Notes: generated by a model not told the origin, from the letters alone. A stretch of DNA of 64,000 bases from Rhizobium sp. NXC24 (GCF_002944315.1 NZ_CP024312.1:124001-188000), one strand, 5' to 3'. Counted from the stretch's first letter, positions 18,626 through 28,658 are shown. Made by a program: numbers and translations.

Positions 18626-19625
18626 CAACGAGCTCGCATCGTCAGCTTTTGACGCCAGTCAGATCGTATTCGACGAGCATTACGTCGACAGCGGAACCGA
18701 GGGCATCAAGCTCTATCTGCGCAATAAGCGAAGGAAGGACCACAAAGTCTTTCTTGCGGAGAAAACAATCGTGATGGTGCATGGAGCGACCTTCTCGTCC
18801 GGAAGTCTTTACGACGTTCCCTTCAATGGAATGTCCTTCATCGACTTCCTCGCGCATCATGGGTTCGACGTCTTTGCCGTCGATGTCCGGGGCTACGGAA
18901 AATCGACCCGTCCACCGGAAATGCAGGCGCAGCCCGATCTCAACCCGCCCCTTGTTTCCACCGACACGGGCGTCACCGACTTCGCAACGGCTGTCGAGTT
19001 CGTGCTTCGACTTCGGGGCCTGAAGGCTGTCAACGTGTTCGCAATGTCGTGGGGCGGTACCGTAGCCGGCGCATATGCTGCTCGCAACGCCGACAAGGTC
19101 GTCAAGCTCGCGCTGCTCGCGCCACAATGGCTGAGTGACGTTCCCATTCCCATCGACCAGGGCGGTTCCCTCGGCTCCTACAGGCTTGTTCCCGTCAAAG
19201 CGGCCCTGGCGCGTTGGCTGGGCACCGCACCTGAATACGCGCGTGAACGTCTTGTGCCCGAGGGCTGGTTCGATCTCTGGTCGGAATTGACCCTCTCGGA
19301 GGAGACGTCGCCAGACGATAGGGAGCAAGGCAAACTTCGCGCCACCAACGGGCCGATCCAAGACATCCGCGCCTACTGGAGAGCTGGAACCCCATATTAT
19401 CAGCCGAGCGAGATTCGCGCTCCGGTGCTGCTGTTGCACGGCGAATGGGACATCGACGTTCCGCTTGATCTGGCGCGGGCCTATTTCGAGCAACTGACCG
19501 GTGCCTCCTACAGGCGATGGGTGGAAATCGGGGAGGCGACACATCTGGCCCTCATGGAGAGCCACCGCATGCAGGCCTATGCCGAGGTCGTCCGCTTCTT
19601 CGATGAAGCTTTCAAACCGGAATAG
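18618..19625 (+). CDS. Alpha/beta hydrolase
   Basis: 335 residues from the ATG at 18618; a longer frame starting at 18288 runs through the preceding gene and is rejected. Oxyanion-hole motif VMVHGATFSS, nucleophile elbow AMSWGGTVAG (serine in S-W-G-G context), acid-region LLLHGEWDIDVP and histidine in GEATHLALMES complete the catalytic set. Coupled to the metallo-hydrolase upstream, so the pair probably acts on consecutive esters or lactones in one pathway. Confidence 0.9.
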   Translation: MSNNELASSAFDASQIVFDEHYVDSGTEGIKLYLRNKRRKDHKVFLAEKTIVMVHGATFSSGSLYDVPFNGMSFIDFLAHHGFDVFAVDVRGYGKSTRPPEMQAQPDLNPPLVSTDTGVTDFATAVEFVLRLRGLKAVNVFAMSWGGTVAGAYAARNADKVVKLALLAPQWLSDVPIPIDQGGSLGSYRLVPVKAALARWLGTAPEYARERLVPEGWFDLWSELTLSEETSPDDREQGKLRATNGPIQDIRAYWRAGTPYYQPSEIRAPVLLLHGEWDIDVPLDLARAYFEQLTGASYRRWVEIGEATHLALMESHRMQAYAEVVRFFDEAFKPE

Positions 19626-19719
19626 AGTCTGAACGACCAGGCTCCGGCATCGAATCCGGAGTCTGCTTCCTCCATCAAAGCCGGCCGCGCGTTCACCGTC
19701 CATCAAACCAGCCGTTCCC

Positions 19720-20658
19720 ATGACAATTCTGATCACCGCCATCCTGGATGCCGGACGAAGTGCCGTCGACATCGCGATATTCACCTTTCTGCCTCTCATG
19801 ATCGTGACATTTTCGCTGATGCGCTATGTCGAAAACATAAGCGCACTGCGATGGCTCGCCATCAAAGCCAATCCTGTCTGCAGAGCTTTCGGTCTGGATG
19901 GCTTGGGGGTTGTGGCCGTCCTGCAACTCAGCTTGGTAAGTTCTGCCGCTCCAATCGCGGCCTTGTCACTGATGACACACAAAAGGGCGTCGGACAGATT
20001 TCTTGCAGCTGCCTTTGCTGGTGTGCTTGCCGCGGCTCCCGCAAATGCGAGCTTGCCGCTAGCGGCTATCGGTATCGATCCTGCGCTGATTATATTGAAC
20101 GGTGTCTGCGGCGCACTCGTTGCCTCAACCTTCGCATACTGGATCGTCGGGCGTCGTTCTCTTTCACCTTCGAGCATCGTTGTTGGCGACGACGATGTGG
20201 ATAATCACGGTGAAGGAAGGCTCGATCTTCTTTCGGCAATCAACCGCGGGGGCGCTGATGCCATCAAGGTTATCTCCGCGGTTTTGCCCGTCCTCGTGAT
20301 TGCGCTTGCACTCGTAAAGCTGATCCAAAGTGCTGGCGCAATTTCAGCTTTCACGTCCGTCGCTCAACCATTGCTTCAAATGCTCCATCTTACTCAACAA
20401 GATATCCTGCTGTTTATGACAAAGTGCCTAGCAGGATCGAGCGCAGCGGTGGCACTGCTTTTCGACCTTCAAAAGGAACTGCCCCTTCAAGATAAGCAAA
20501 TCATTCATAGTTCAGCACTTCTGCTCAATCCACTTGATCTTCCGGGTCTTTCCATTCTCATCGCATCAGTGCCGCGGTTGCGGCCCGTTGTGGGTGCCGC
20601 CATCCAGAGTGCGTTGGTCGGAATAGCTGTTAGAACGGCAATATCGTCATGTTTCTAG
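19720..20658 (+). CDS. Nucleoside-recognition (Gate) domain membrane protein
   Basis: 312 residues with about eight hydrophobic segments spread along its length. The sequence TFSLMRYVENIS, the internal duplication of hydrophobic blocks and polar residues inside membrane segments fit the Gate/nucleoside recognition family seen in SpmA-like and transporter proteins. It is 94 bases downstream of the alpha/beta hydrolase and may export or import a compound of that pathway. Function in this family is poorly defined. Confidence 0.7.
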   Translation: MTILITAILDAGRSAVDIAIFTFLPLMIVTFSLMRYVENISALRWLAIKANPVCRAFGLDGLGVVAVLQLSLVSSAAPIAALSLMTHKRASDRFLAAAFAGVLAAAPANASLPLAAIGIDPALIILNGVCGALVASTFAYWIVGRRSLSPSSIVVGDDDVDNHGEGRLDLLSAINRGGADAIKVISAVLPVLVIALALVKLIQSAGAISAFTSVAQPLLQMLHLTQQDILLFMTKCLAGSSAAVALLFDLQKELPLQDKQIIHSSALLLNPLDLPGLSILIASVPRLRPVVGAAIQSALVGIAVRTAISSCF

Positions 20659-20867
20659 GCTTCAGTGCCAGTTTGCCCCGAAGAATTGTGGTTCGATCCC
20701 CCGTAGGTTCGCATCTCTTCAACTGCAGCCAGACATTGGATGGTGGGGTCCCAGGTTTTGCCCCCATCAACGTGGAGACGAGGACGCTCTGCCCAGATGC
20801 CACATGTTCTGAGTATCCGAGCCGAGCATCTCATTCGACCTTACGCAGCGTTGGGGGATACGGGAGT

Positions 20868-22640
20868 TCAATCAGGCAATCCGGCCTTCTCCAGTCCGCC
20901 AACATAGAGTTCGGACATGCGATGATCGCGAAAGACGCTGGTTCGGGAACTGCGCAGGTTGGAGGCCGGCTGCGCCTTCAGGATATCAGCGATCACCGCC
21001 CCTGCCTCTTCGAGGCGACCAAGATGTCCCAAAGCTGCGGCTCGATAGCGGCGTGCGACATTGTGGGTCGGCACTTCGGCCAGGATGCGGCCCGTTATGT
21101 TCACGGTTTCCTCAAAATGGCCGGCAAAAAAATGCGCGCACGCCAGCCCTAGCAGCGGGAAGTAGCTTCTGGGATCGACCGGACTGAGGCGCCGCGCCTC
21201 TTCGAATTGCTCGATGGCCCTGAGGCTCTCACCGAAATAGTTGAACACCCACCCGCAAAATGAGCGGACGTGCATCGAATTCGGGTGCAAAGCAAGCGCG
21301 TGGTTCGCGAATTCTAGCGACTGCTCGAAGCGGACACCGAGTGTGGAGTATGCCCAGGCCGCGATAGCGAGGACAGCAGCGTTCTCGGGATCGATTGCGA
21401 CTGCCTGGCCCGCCAGTTCACAAGCCTCCGCTGTGCTCGCCATCTTATCCGCGGCCCATCCATTCAGCGTCATACGGACGAGGCATTCGGCCAATGCGGC
21501 AAGGGCATCCGCGTAGCTTGGGTCGAGCGCGATCGCCCGGCGCAGCATGGTTTCGGCTTCCACGAAGCCATCCCGCGTGTAGGCGTTCATGGACGGCAGC
21601 GCCCGCAGATAAAGATCGTAGGCACCGAGATTGTCCGTCGGTTTCCGCTGCGCCCGCTCTATTTCGGCCAACCGGAGACGTGGTTCGACGGCCACGACGA
21701 CGCTTGTGGTGATGCTATCCTGCAAATCGAAGATATCCGCCAGGTCGCCGTCGAAACGATCGGCCCAGATGTGCCGTCCGGTAGAAGCCTCGATGAGTTG
21801 CCCGGCGATGCGCACGCGCTGCCCCGCTTTGCGGATCGAGCCTTCCAAAAGATAGCGCACGCCGAGTTCGCGCCCAACCTGACGAGCGTCGACAGATTTA
21901 TGCTTGTAAATGAAGGACGAGTTACGGGCGATGACGAACAGCCACCGGGTGCGGCTCAACGCCGTAATGATGTCCTCTACAATGCCGTCCGCGAAATAGT
22001 CTGTCTCCTGATCGCCGCCGAGGTTTTGAAACGGCAGTACCGCAAGCCAAGAGCGCTCCATCGCGGACCGGGCTGCCACGGAATGGTTTGGCACGACGCT
22101 TCCAGCAGGGTCTATCTCGCTAGGTAGAATCTGATAGGCCCTGATCGGGCGCTTGATATTTTTGAGATCTCTCTCGCCGAGGTCGATGATGCGGCAGTCC
22201 AGCCTGTCGCGGACCTGGTCATAGGCTGCGGCCGAAAGGCAGACGCCATTGGGTTCGGAAATACCTTCGAGGCGCGCGGCGATATTAACGCCGTCCCCCA
22301 TGAGATCTCCGTCGGTCTCCTCGACAATCTCACCCAGGTGAACGCCGATGCGAAATTCGATGAAGCGGTCCGGGGGCAGTCCTGCATTCCTCTCCGGCAT
22401 GGCGGACTGAAGCTCGATCGCGCATCGCACCGCATCGATCACGCTCCGGAACTCGACGAGCAGGCCATCACCGGTGCGCTTGAATACGCGCCCGTTGTGG
22501 GCGGTGACCGTCGGGTCCACATGTTCACTCCGCTAGGCTCTGAGACGCGCCAAAGTGCCATCCTCGTCGGCGCCTGTTAGTCGGCTAAAGCCGATTACAT
22601 CAGCAGCTAATATCGCGGCGACCTTTCGCGTTTCAGCCAT
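20868..22640 (-). pseudogene. Adenylate cyclase class III-TPR protein with amber codon 36
   Basis: Reading from the ATG at 22640 gives the N-terminal cyclase start (KVAAILAADVIGFSRLTGAD) and then TAG at codon 36 (22535-22533); the same frame continues from a GTG at 22520 for 550 residues. The remainder has GDGLLVEFRS, the cyclase core, a linker with an adenylate-cyclase-associated sensor region (LAVLPFQNLGGD) and TPR repeats. Reinitiation at the GTG would lose the first metal-binding aspartate (Asp14), so any product is probably not an active cyclase. A close, intact relative lies at 29934-31862. Confidence 0.8.
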
Positions 22641-22700
22641 GGCATCCTCGTGCATTCTTGGGGACGCTATCTAGCACGATCATCTGGCACCACGCTACGT

Positions 22701-22714
22701 GGCTCTGTTGCAAA
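22701..22714 (+). repeat. Solo IS6-family-like terminal inverted repeat
   Basis: The 14 bases GGCTCTGTTGCAAA equal the known end of IS6-family elements such as IS6100. No matching opposite end or transposase was found nearby, so this is at most an element scar. It may also be a chance match. Confidence 0.3.
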
Positions 22715-23186
22715 TATTCGGCTTGGTCGCGTGAAGCCGTTCGTCCAGGTTCGCCTCATGCGACTTGGCGTTCGAGAGGCAGTAGTTATCGGGTTTGGGT
22801 CAAGGGATGACGTGACGTCCGTGATCAGGCGACCTGCAAGTTGCGCGATCTTCCTCCACATCTGCACCACAGCATCTGGCGATTTGATCTGTGGCTAAGC
22901 ATCTCGAAATTTCGCTCATCCACGGTCAAATGCTCCACGCGGCGGGTACCAGCGAGGAAGCTCGGTTCACAACAAAACCCGCAGCTGAACGAACCCTTGA
23001 TCGTTTTTACGCTTGGTCTAACTCCCCCAACTCCGGAGCGACGGCAGAGCGAAACAATTCAAAATGATCGTCAACGGATTGGACTTCCCGAAAATGCCCT
23101 ATGTTGGAATGATCGTCGGCAACCGAATATATAGGCGCTGACGGCCGAGAGATCACAAGCGCTCCCGCCTGCTACGGGAGACAATC

Positions 23187-23348
23187 ATGTCAGACGATCC
23201 CAGGCCGCCAACGAGACTGCCAGACATTTTCGAGACTACAACCCAGGCAATCGTCAAAGCGCGTGAGTTGTTGGAGGGCACTGCTGAACTCGTTGAGTCA
23301 CGGCCTGCCGTTCGAGGTCGCGCTCATCAAGTCGCGGAGCCGGTGTAA
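23187..23348 (+). CDS. Possible small hypothetical protein, 53 residues
   Basis: ATG at 23187 with ACGGGAG seven bases upstream, ending TAA at 23348. The product begins MSDDPRPPTRLPDIFETT and is charged and helical, with no recognised family. The start context and codon pattern are the only support; it may be a truncated gene. Confidence 0.3.
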   Translation: MSDDPRPPTRLPDIFETTTQAIVKARELLEGTAELVESRPAVRGRAHQVAEPV

Positions 23349-23961
23349 GTCCCTCAACGTCTCCTTAGTACCTTCTCTGCTTTTGGTCAAAAGCCCTTTT
23401 ATCATCATGAAGCTCACAAGAATTTTCCGACGAAGAATGCATGCTTCGGCAATTCTAATCCTTTGCTCGACACGATTGATAGCCTTGCTTTCGGCTATGG
23501 GCAAAACCTCCGCCGAGCATTTGAGATGCGAAATCGGTCCGACATACGCAGCTATGACGGCAGGACGTTCGGATGCTCGTGTAAATTCGGCAGACCAAAA
23601 TTGCGGTAGGCAATAAAGAATGTCGACGTTTTGATTAGGTCTACGGAGGCGGCGAGCAGCCGAGATGAGCGCTGAAGGAGCAGCAATGTTTGGGAGCGAG
23701 GACCGAGAATGACGCTGTACATGTTGATCCGCTGAATGCCGGATCCTTGAAAAGCCAGTACGTCATCGTTGAATGTGCCGAAGGTCGCGGACGAGCGGCG
23801 ACAATGGCCCCACGCTGCTCATCTGTAAATTGTTCACAGCTGCGGCCTGCGACATCCTTACCAGCGCCCGCCTTCACCAGCGCAAGCTTCGGGCTCATGA
23901 ATTGCGGCACAGCCTTCTAGCTGACGGTTCGAGCTCTTTATGCTCGAGGCCCTGAATTGCA

Positions 23962-24981
23962 TCAAGGAAAAAAGAACTGGTCCACTGCAGTCACCAGCCA
24001 AAACGAGAGTGTCGAAATAATCGCCGCAGCCGGCAGGGTAACGACCCAGGCGACGACAATGTTGCCCGCCAAACCCCATCGTACCGCCGAAACGCGCTTC
24101 GCCGCGCCGCCGCCGATGATGGCGCCGGTGATGGTGTGGGTGGTCGAAACGGGAATGCCGAGCCAAGTGGCGCCGAAGAGCGTCAAAGCGCCGCCCGTTT
24201 CGGCGCAGAAACCTTGCATCGGGTTCAGCTTAGTGATCTTCGAGCCCATCGTATGAACGATGCGCCAGCCGCCCAACAGGGTACCAAGGGCCATTGCTGC
24301 TTGGCATGAAAGCACCACCCAGAGCGGCACATGAAAGCTGCCGCCGAGATAGCCCTGCGAATAGAGAAGTGCGGCGATAATGCCCATGGTCTTCTGTGCA
24401 TCATTGCCGCCGTGACCAAGCGAATAAAGTGACGCCGACACGAATTGCAGGAAGCGAAACGATCGATCGACCGCGAACGGTGTCTGCCGAATGAACGTCC
24501 AGGTCACCGCCAGGATAAGGAACAACGCCAGGAGGAAGCCAATCATCGGCGACATGACGATCGCGACAGCGGTCTTGATAAGACCACTCCAGACAATCGA
24601 GCTCAGTCCGGTTTTGGCAAGGCCTGCCCCGACCAAGCCGCCGACAAGGGCGTGGGAGGAGCTGGAGGGGATGCCGAATATCCAAGTGACGACATTCCAG
24701 ACGATGGCGCCAACCAAGGCGGCAAAAATCACCTGCGGTGTGACGATCGCCGGATCGATGATGCCTGTGCCGAGCGTCTCCGCCACATGGAGCCCAAAAA
24801 ACAGGAAGGCGATGAAATTGAAGAAGGCGGCCCAGAAGACTGCATATTGTGGCCTCAGAACCCGCGTCGATACGATTGTCGCAATCGAATTGGCCGCGTC
24901 ATGCAGGCCATTGAGAAAATCGAACAGCAAGGCAACAGCGATCAGGCCGACGAGCAGGGGAAAAGCGAGCGCTGCATCCAT
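23962..24981 (-). CDS. pit: Inorganic phosphate transporter, Pit family
   Basis: 339 residues, an integral inner-membrane carrier for metal-phosphate/proton symport. Diagnostic motifs are FDFLNGLHDAANSIATIVSTR (start near residue 20) and GHGGNDAQKTMGI (near residue 190), the duplicated PiT signature, with about ten hydrophobic segments. Its ATG shares one base with the stop of the DUF47 gene, so the two are translated together, a very common low-affinity phosphate uptake pair. Confidence 0.95.
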   Translation of the reverse strand: MDAALAFPLLVGLIAVALLFDFLNGLHDAANSIATIVSTRVLRPQYAVFWAAFFNFIAFLFFGLHVAETLGTGIIDPAIVTPQVIFAALVGAIVWNVVTWIFGIPSSSSHALVGGLVGAGLAKTGLSSIVWSGLIKTAVAIVMSPMIGFLLALFLILAVTWTFIRQTPFAVDRSFRFLQFVSASLYSLGHGGNDAQKTMGIIAALLYSQGYLGGSFHVPLWVVLSCQAAMALGTLLGGWRIVHTMGSKITKLNPMQGFCAETGGALTLFGATWLGIPVSTTHTITGAIIGGGAAKRVSAVRWGLAGNIVVAWVVTLPAAAIISTLSFWLVTAVDQFFFP

Positions 24982-25622
24982 CAGACATTCTCGATCACGA
25001 TGCCGCTGATTTCGTTGGCGACATCCTCGAAACGATCGACCACCTTTTCCAGCTCGCCGTAGATCTCACTGCCGATCATGTACGCCATCGGATTGTTGGC
25101 CCCGTGCCGACGAAACAGATCTTTGAGCCCCTGTTCGTGCAGTTCGTCGGACCGACCTTCCACCCGCGTGACCTGCTCGACGATTGCCGACAGTCGCGGT
25201 GCGTTGGCGTTGATGCGATCAAGCAACGGGATTGCCTCGGCAATAAGATTGGCCGCCTCGACGACCGTCTTGCCCATTTCCTGCATGCCCGGATCAAAGC
25301 TGCTCTGTTCGAAGAGGCGGATGGTCTTCACCGTCTTATGCATCATGTCGATCGCATCATCCATGGATTGAATGAGGTCCTTGATGTCTCCACGATCGAA
25401 AGGCGTGATGAAGCTTCGCCGCACGGCCTGCATGACTTCGCGCGTGATATTATCCGCCTCATCCTCCAATCGGACGATAGTTTCGCATTGATGCTCGATC
25501 TCTTTCCCCGAGAGTAGCATGTCCAGGGCTTGTGCGGCTGCGACGCTTGTCTTGGAATGTTGTTCAAAGAGTGCAAAAAACTGGTCTTCACGTGGCATCA
25601 ACCTTCGAAACCAACCAAGCAT
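24981..25622 (-). CDS. DUF47 / PhoU-like Pit accessory protein
   Basis: 213 residues from the ATG at 25622 (GAGAGG upstream); a GTG two codons earlier is less likely. The all-helical PhoU-like pattern is visible, with paired acidic motifs (LEDEADNITREV, SMDDAIDMMHKTV) that bind metal in this fold. In this family the protein regulates or assists the Pit transporter encoded immediately downstream. Confidence 0.92.
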   Translation of the reverse strand: MLGWFRRLMPREDQFFALFEQHSKTSVAAAQALDMLLSGKEIEHQCETIVRLEDEADNITREVMQAVRRSFITPFDRGDIKDLIQSMDDAIDMMHKTVKTIRLFEQSSFDPGMQEMGKTVVEAANLIAEAIPLLDRINANAPRLSAIVEQVTRVEGRSDELHEQGLKDLFRRHGANNPMAYMIGSEIYGELEKVVDRFEDVANEISGIVIENV

Positions 25623-26202
25623 GAGCACCTCTCGATTGCCTAATCCTCGGGCGATAGACGACGACAGCCGCCATCAGGGATAGCAGTGTTCTAAACGCTA
25701 TCTCTTGGAGCTGATACTGGCGAATTTCGGTTTATGACAGATTTATGAAAATGCGGGAGGTGCACGTGACATCGAGATTGCTCGATGTGATGGCCGGAAT
25801 GCACCTTCGTATTCACGGGTTACGTGGCAGGTGCCACCAATGAGCGTCTTGGCGCCTTCCCGTCATCAACGCCGTGCGCCAAACTAAGTCATGGCGGCAC
25901 GCATCAGCGGAGCACAAGCCGCGGGCGATAGTCGGACCTTCGCGAAGGCCTTACCGGGTTGCGACGATCGAGGTGCTCGTATCGTAGGGTTCGCGTAGGG
26001 AGGCCGGGTCGCCTCTCTGTAAATTCAAACCTTGAATTTCCCGAGCGATGGTCGGATCCCTGCGCGATCGGCTGCCATGTCGACTGGGCGGACCGCGCGC
26101 CAGATCTAAGAAGGGGCCGACGGGCGGCGCCCCGCACGATGCATATCAGCACATCAAAAACTTCTATCAAACCCTTCGGGTCAGCGCTAACATGCGCTTT
26201 GG
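25623..26202. other. Intergenic stretch, no gene recognised
   Basis: About 580 bases upstream of the Pit operon. The Pit operon promoter should lie in the AT-rich part near 25690-25760 (several TTATGA-like stretches on this side). Nothing else was recognised. Confidence 0.4.
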
Positions 26203-26466
26203 GTGGTTCAAAAGGGCATGGAATACAGGCCTATCGAAAAGTACCGGTACGGCTTAGCGACACTTTTGGTGCGGCGCCCACACCTCCGTTGCCATGCGAA
26301 GGCCGCCCATTGGTGGAGCGACGTTCTCGAAAATTATGCCGATGCTATCAGAGTTCGAGATAGGCTGCGCGCGGAGGGAGACGATAGCAAGCTGATCGCA
26401 GAATACGAAGAACTCTGCCATGAGCTTGAGGATGAGCTTGAAGGCTATTTCACAGCTGCTGGCTGA
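26203..26466 (+). CDS. Small hypothetical protein, acidic C-terminus
   Basis: 87 residues as an open frame; the true start may be internal. The second half is helical and acidic (AHWWSDVLENYADA, ELCHELEDELEGYF), typical of a folded small protein, while the first 30 residues look less protein-like. No family recognised. Codon use in the C-terminal half supports coding. Confidence 0.4.
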   Translation: MVQKGMEYRPIEKYRYGLATLLVRRPHLRCHAKAAHWWSDVLENYADAIRVRDRLRAEGDDSKLIAEYEELCHELEDELEGYFTAAG

Positions 26467-26589
26467 CAACCAAGTCCTTCAGCGAGCCCTAGGCTCTGCC
26501 AGGAACCAGGATATTGCTCCAGCGAGGATAGAAATTTCTGTGCTGAGCAGTACAAATATTTCTTCAGCATGCTAGAGAGGTCATTGCGA

Positions 26590-26802
26590 TCATTTCTGTC
26601 TCAGGTGAGCAGCTATCATATCGCGATTGGCATTGTGTATCAGCAGCGTCTCGTAAAAGACTCTCAGAACGCTTTCCGCCAACTCCGTGTCCAAGTGTTG
26701 CATACGAAGGAGAGTCACTTTTCGCTCCTGCCGTGAGACCTGTTCCTCACTTTCGGCGATATGGCGATTTACGACATCTAGGTCGGCTTCAGTGAATATC
26801 AT
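26590..26802 (-). CDS. Small helical hypothetical protein, rhizobial type
   Basis: 70 residues from the ATG at 26802, which has GGGAGA nine bases upstream; an open frame extends to 26823 but without a ribosome binding site. The pattern VVNRHIAESEEQVSRQERKV and LAESVLRVFYETLLIHNANRD matches a small coiled protein common in Rhizobiales genomes whose function is unknown. Confidence 0.6.
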   Translation of the reverse strand: MIFTEADLDVVNRHIAESEEQVSRQERKVTLLRMQHLDTELAESVLRVFYETLLIHNANRDMIAAHLRQK

Positions 26803-26917
26803 TTGCTTTCTCCCTGAGCTCAATGTCCCTGGGAAGTTGCCCTACGCGGAAGCGCTCCCATGCGCTCCGACGGAACCCAGTTTAGAGATCGCCGTTCGGT
26901 AGTGGGAGGAAACGAAG

Positions 26918-27175
26918 ATGACACTACAATGGTGGACGCTGCCAGTGACAATCGAAACGCGCCGGATCGGCCAATATCTTACCATAGACAGTGCGGAAAG
27001 AGCAGTAGAATACATGTTGGAGGAGTGGCCGGGAAACCAAACCGGCAAATTCTTTGACCAGGCGAGACAAGCACTCATTGATGCACATGATCGCAAAATC
27101 TCTGCCGACGAAGCGCGGCGGGCGTTCTTGGCTGCAGCCGAAGAAGCCGGAATACCGTTCTTTAACCAATGCTGA
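26918..27175 (+). CDS. DUF982 protein
   Basis: 85 residues with GGAGGAAACGA just upstream of ATG. The pattern WWTLPVTIETRRIG, then SAERAVEYMLEEWPG and KISADEARRAFLAAAEEAGI is that of DUF982, a small family abundant on rhizobial plasmids and chromosomes. Biological role is unknown. Confidence 0.8.
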   Translation: MTLQWWTLPVTIETRRIGQYLTIDSAERAVEYMLEEWPGNQTGKFFDQARQALIDAHDRKISADEARRAFLAAAEEAGIPFFNQC

Positions 27176-27374
27176 TGCGACAGAAAGGTGCGTAAGTTAT
27201 GACGTGTTGCCGACCTGCCCAACATCGTCGCCCCGCTGGGGAACTGACCTGAACTCAAGACCGGCACGGGGACCATCGAGCCGCGAGAATCCTTCTTTGC
27301 ACTTGTCCAGCGCCATCCGTACCATCAATGATTGGCAGAAGCCGAGCTCCGCCATATCCATCGGAGCGGCATAA

Positions 27375-27757
27375 ATGACAGCCATAGTTTTAGCAGTATT
27401 CATTGAAAATGGTCGCATACTGATGGTGCGGAGAGCCGATCATAAGAAGCAATACCCCGGACACTGGGAGTTAATTGGCGGACACATCGAGGCGGATGAA
27501 GCCGTCGAAGTCGCTCTTGTCAGAGAGGCTGAAGAGGAAGTTGGCTTGGCACCCACCACCTTCCGCCACGTTGGGATTTCAAGGACGACGAGACTGAAGC
27601 CGCGTACCATTTATTCATCGTCACTGATTGGCTGAATGGTCGGCCGAGATTATTAGGCGACGAGCATAGCGATTTAACGTGGGCTCGCTTGAGCGAAGTC
27701 GCCTCCCTTCGACGACTAGCGCATCAAAACATCATTTCGCTTGTTAAGCGGGCTTAA
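27375..27757 (+). pseudogene. Nudix hydrolase with a -1 frameshift
   Basis: The first part has an intact Nudix box (GGHIEADEAVEVALVREAEEEVGL in outline: G-x5-E-x7-R-E-x2-E-E-x-G) and ends in unrelated residues after FRHVGI. In the next phase the sequence continues as KDDETEAAYHLFIVTDWLNG to a TAA at 27757, as in intact relatives. One base is missing at GGGATTTCAAGG (about 27577-27588), a short T run. The total span is two bases over a multiple of three. Real decay or homopolymer sequencing error. Confidence 0.7.
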
Positions 27758-27923
27758 ACGTATGATCGTTTCTGGCGCCAAGCGGCTCCTGTAGGGTGGG
27801 TGGCATTTGCTACCGATTTTGCATATTCGCGGACCCACTTGAAGGAATGCGCTGAACCCACCGGCTCTTCATGGCAGGCCGAGACGATTGAGTAAGCAGC
27901 GATAATCTGAATATTTGGTAATT

Positions 27924-28439
27924 ATGAAGTCAAAAAAAGAAGCCCGCAAAACTTCAACACTCAAATCAAATCACCTGCTGCAACAGCTTGCGCGTACGCC
28001 TGAAAAGCTGTTCGCGGCTTCGTTCCGCAATCAGTATGGCGCGCTTTGCTTTCGCTATAAGGATAACGCCGACAACATCGAAATGCTTTTGATCACCTCG
28101 CGTGACAGTGGGCGATGGATCATCCCGAAAGGCTGGCCGATGAAAGGCAAAAAGCCGCATGAAGCAGCGGCTATTGAGGCTTGGGAAGAAGCCGGGGTTC
28201 GCGGCAAGGTAAGAAAGACGCCGGTCGGCCGCTATACTTATCTGAAGGACCTTGATGATGGCAACGTTGTCCCGTGCGTCGTTGACCTGTTTCAGTTGGA
28301 GGTGAAAGAGGTCAGGGCAGACTTTAAGGAGCAAGGACAGCGCCAGCTAGACTGGGTTAGCCCTGGCGAGGCGGCGCGACGTGTTCGTGAAATCGAGCTG
28401 AAATCTTTTCTCGTTAATTTTAAGCCTCAGAAACCGTAA
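27924..28439 (+). CDS. Nudix hydrolase, diphosphoinositol-polyphosphate type
   Basis: 171 residues from the ATG at 27924 (an upstream TTG is possible but lacks a ribosome site). The core LLITSRDSGRWIIPKGWP and KPHEAAAIEAWEEAGVRG is typical of alphaproteobacterial DIPP-type Nudix enzymes that cleave diadenosine or inositol diphosphates. The usual arginine just before E-A-W-E-E-A-G is isoleucine here (ATT codon), so activity may be altered. It stands alone between the broken Nudix gene and a frameshifted small gene. Confidence 0.85.
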   Translation: MKSKKEARKTSTLKSNHLLQQLARTPEKLFAASFRNQYGALCFRYKDNADNIEMLLITSRDSGRWIIPKGWPMKGKKPHEAAAIEAWEEAGVRGKVRKTPVGRYTYLKDLDDGNVVPCVVDLFQLEVKEVRADFKEQGQRQLDWVSPGEAARRVREIELKSFLVNFKPQKP

Positions 28440-28658
28440 GCACAGCCGAATAGCGTGTTTGTTTCCTAGTCGCACCGCCTTGAGACTCTTGCCTTGGTAT
28501 TGCCAGCGTCGCTCAGGCTGCTGATCCGTTGGTGAAGGCTTGCGCCAAGTCTGGCGAATTCGTCATCGGCTTCTCGCAGGCAAACAATGCTACCGACAAC
28601 ACGTCAACGATAAACTGCAGGCAGCTGCCAAGGCGAGACGGTCATGGTTTTGTAGGGC

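Larger units (their letters stand above)
22641..23961. other. Long non-coding stretch with weak remnants
   Basis: About 1.3 kb with no confident gene. It contains one IS6-type terminal sequence (22701-22714) and a possible 53-residue open frame at 23187. Otherwise only short, family-less frames in all phases are seen, consistent with decayed DNA. Confidence 0.4.

Noticed and set aside
20690..20720. GGTTCGATCCCCC resembling a tRNA T-arm, possible attachment site
   Set aside because: No acceptor or anticodon stem can be folded around it and no second copy was seen.
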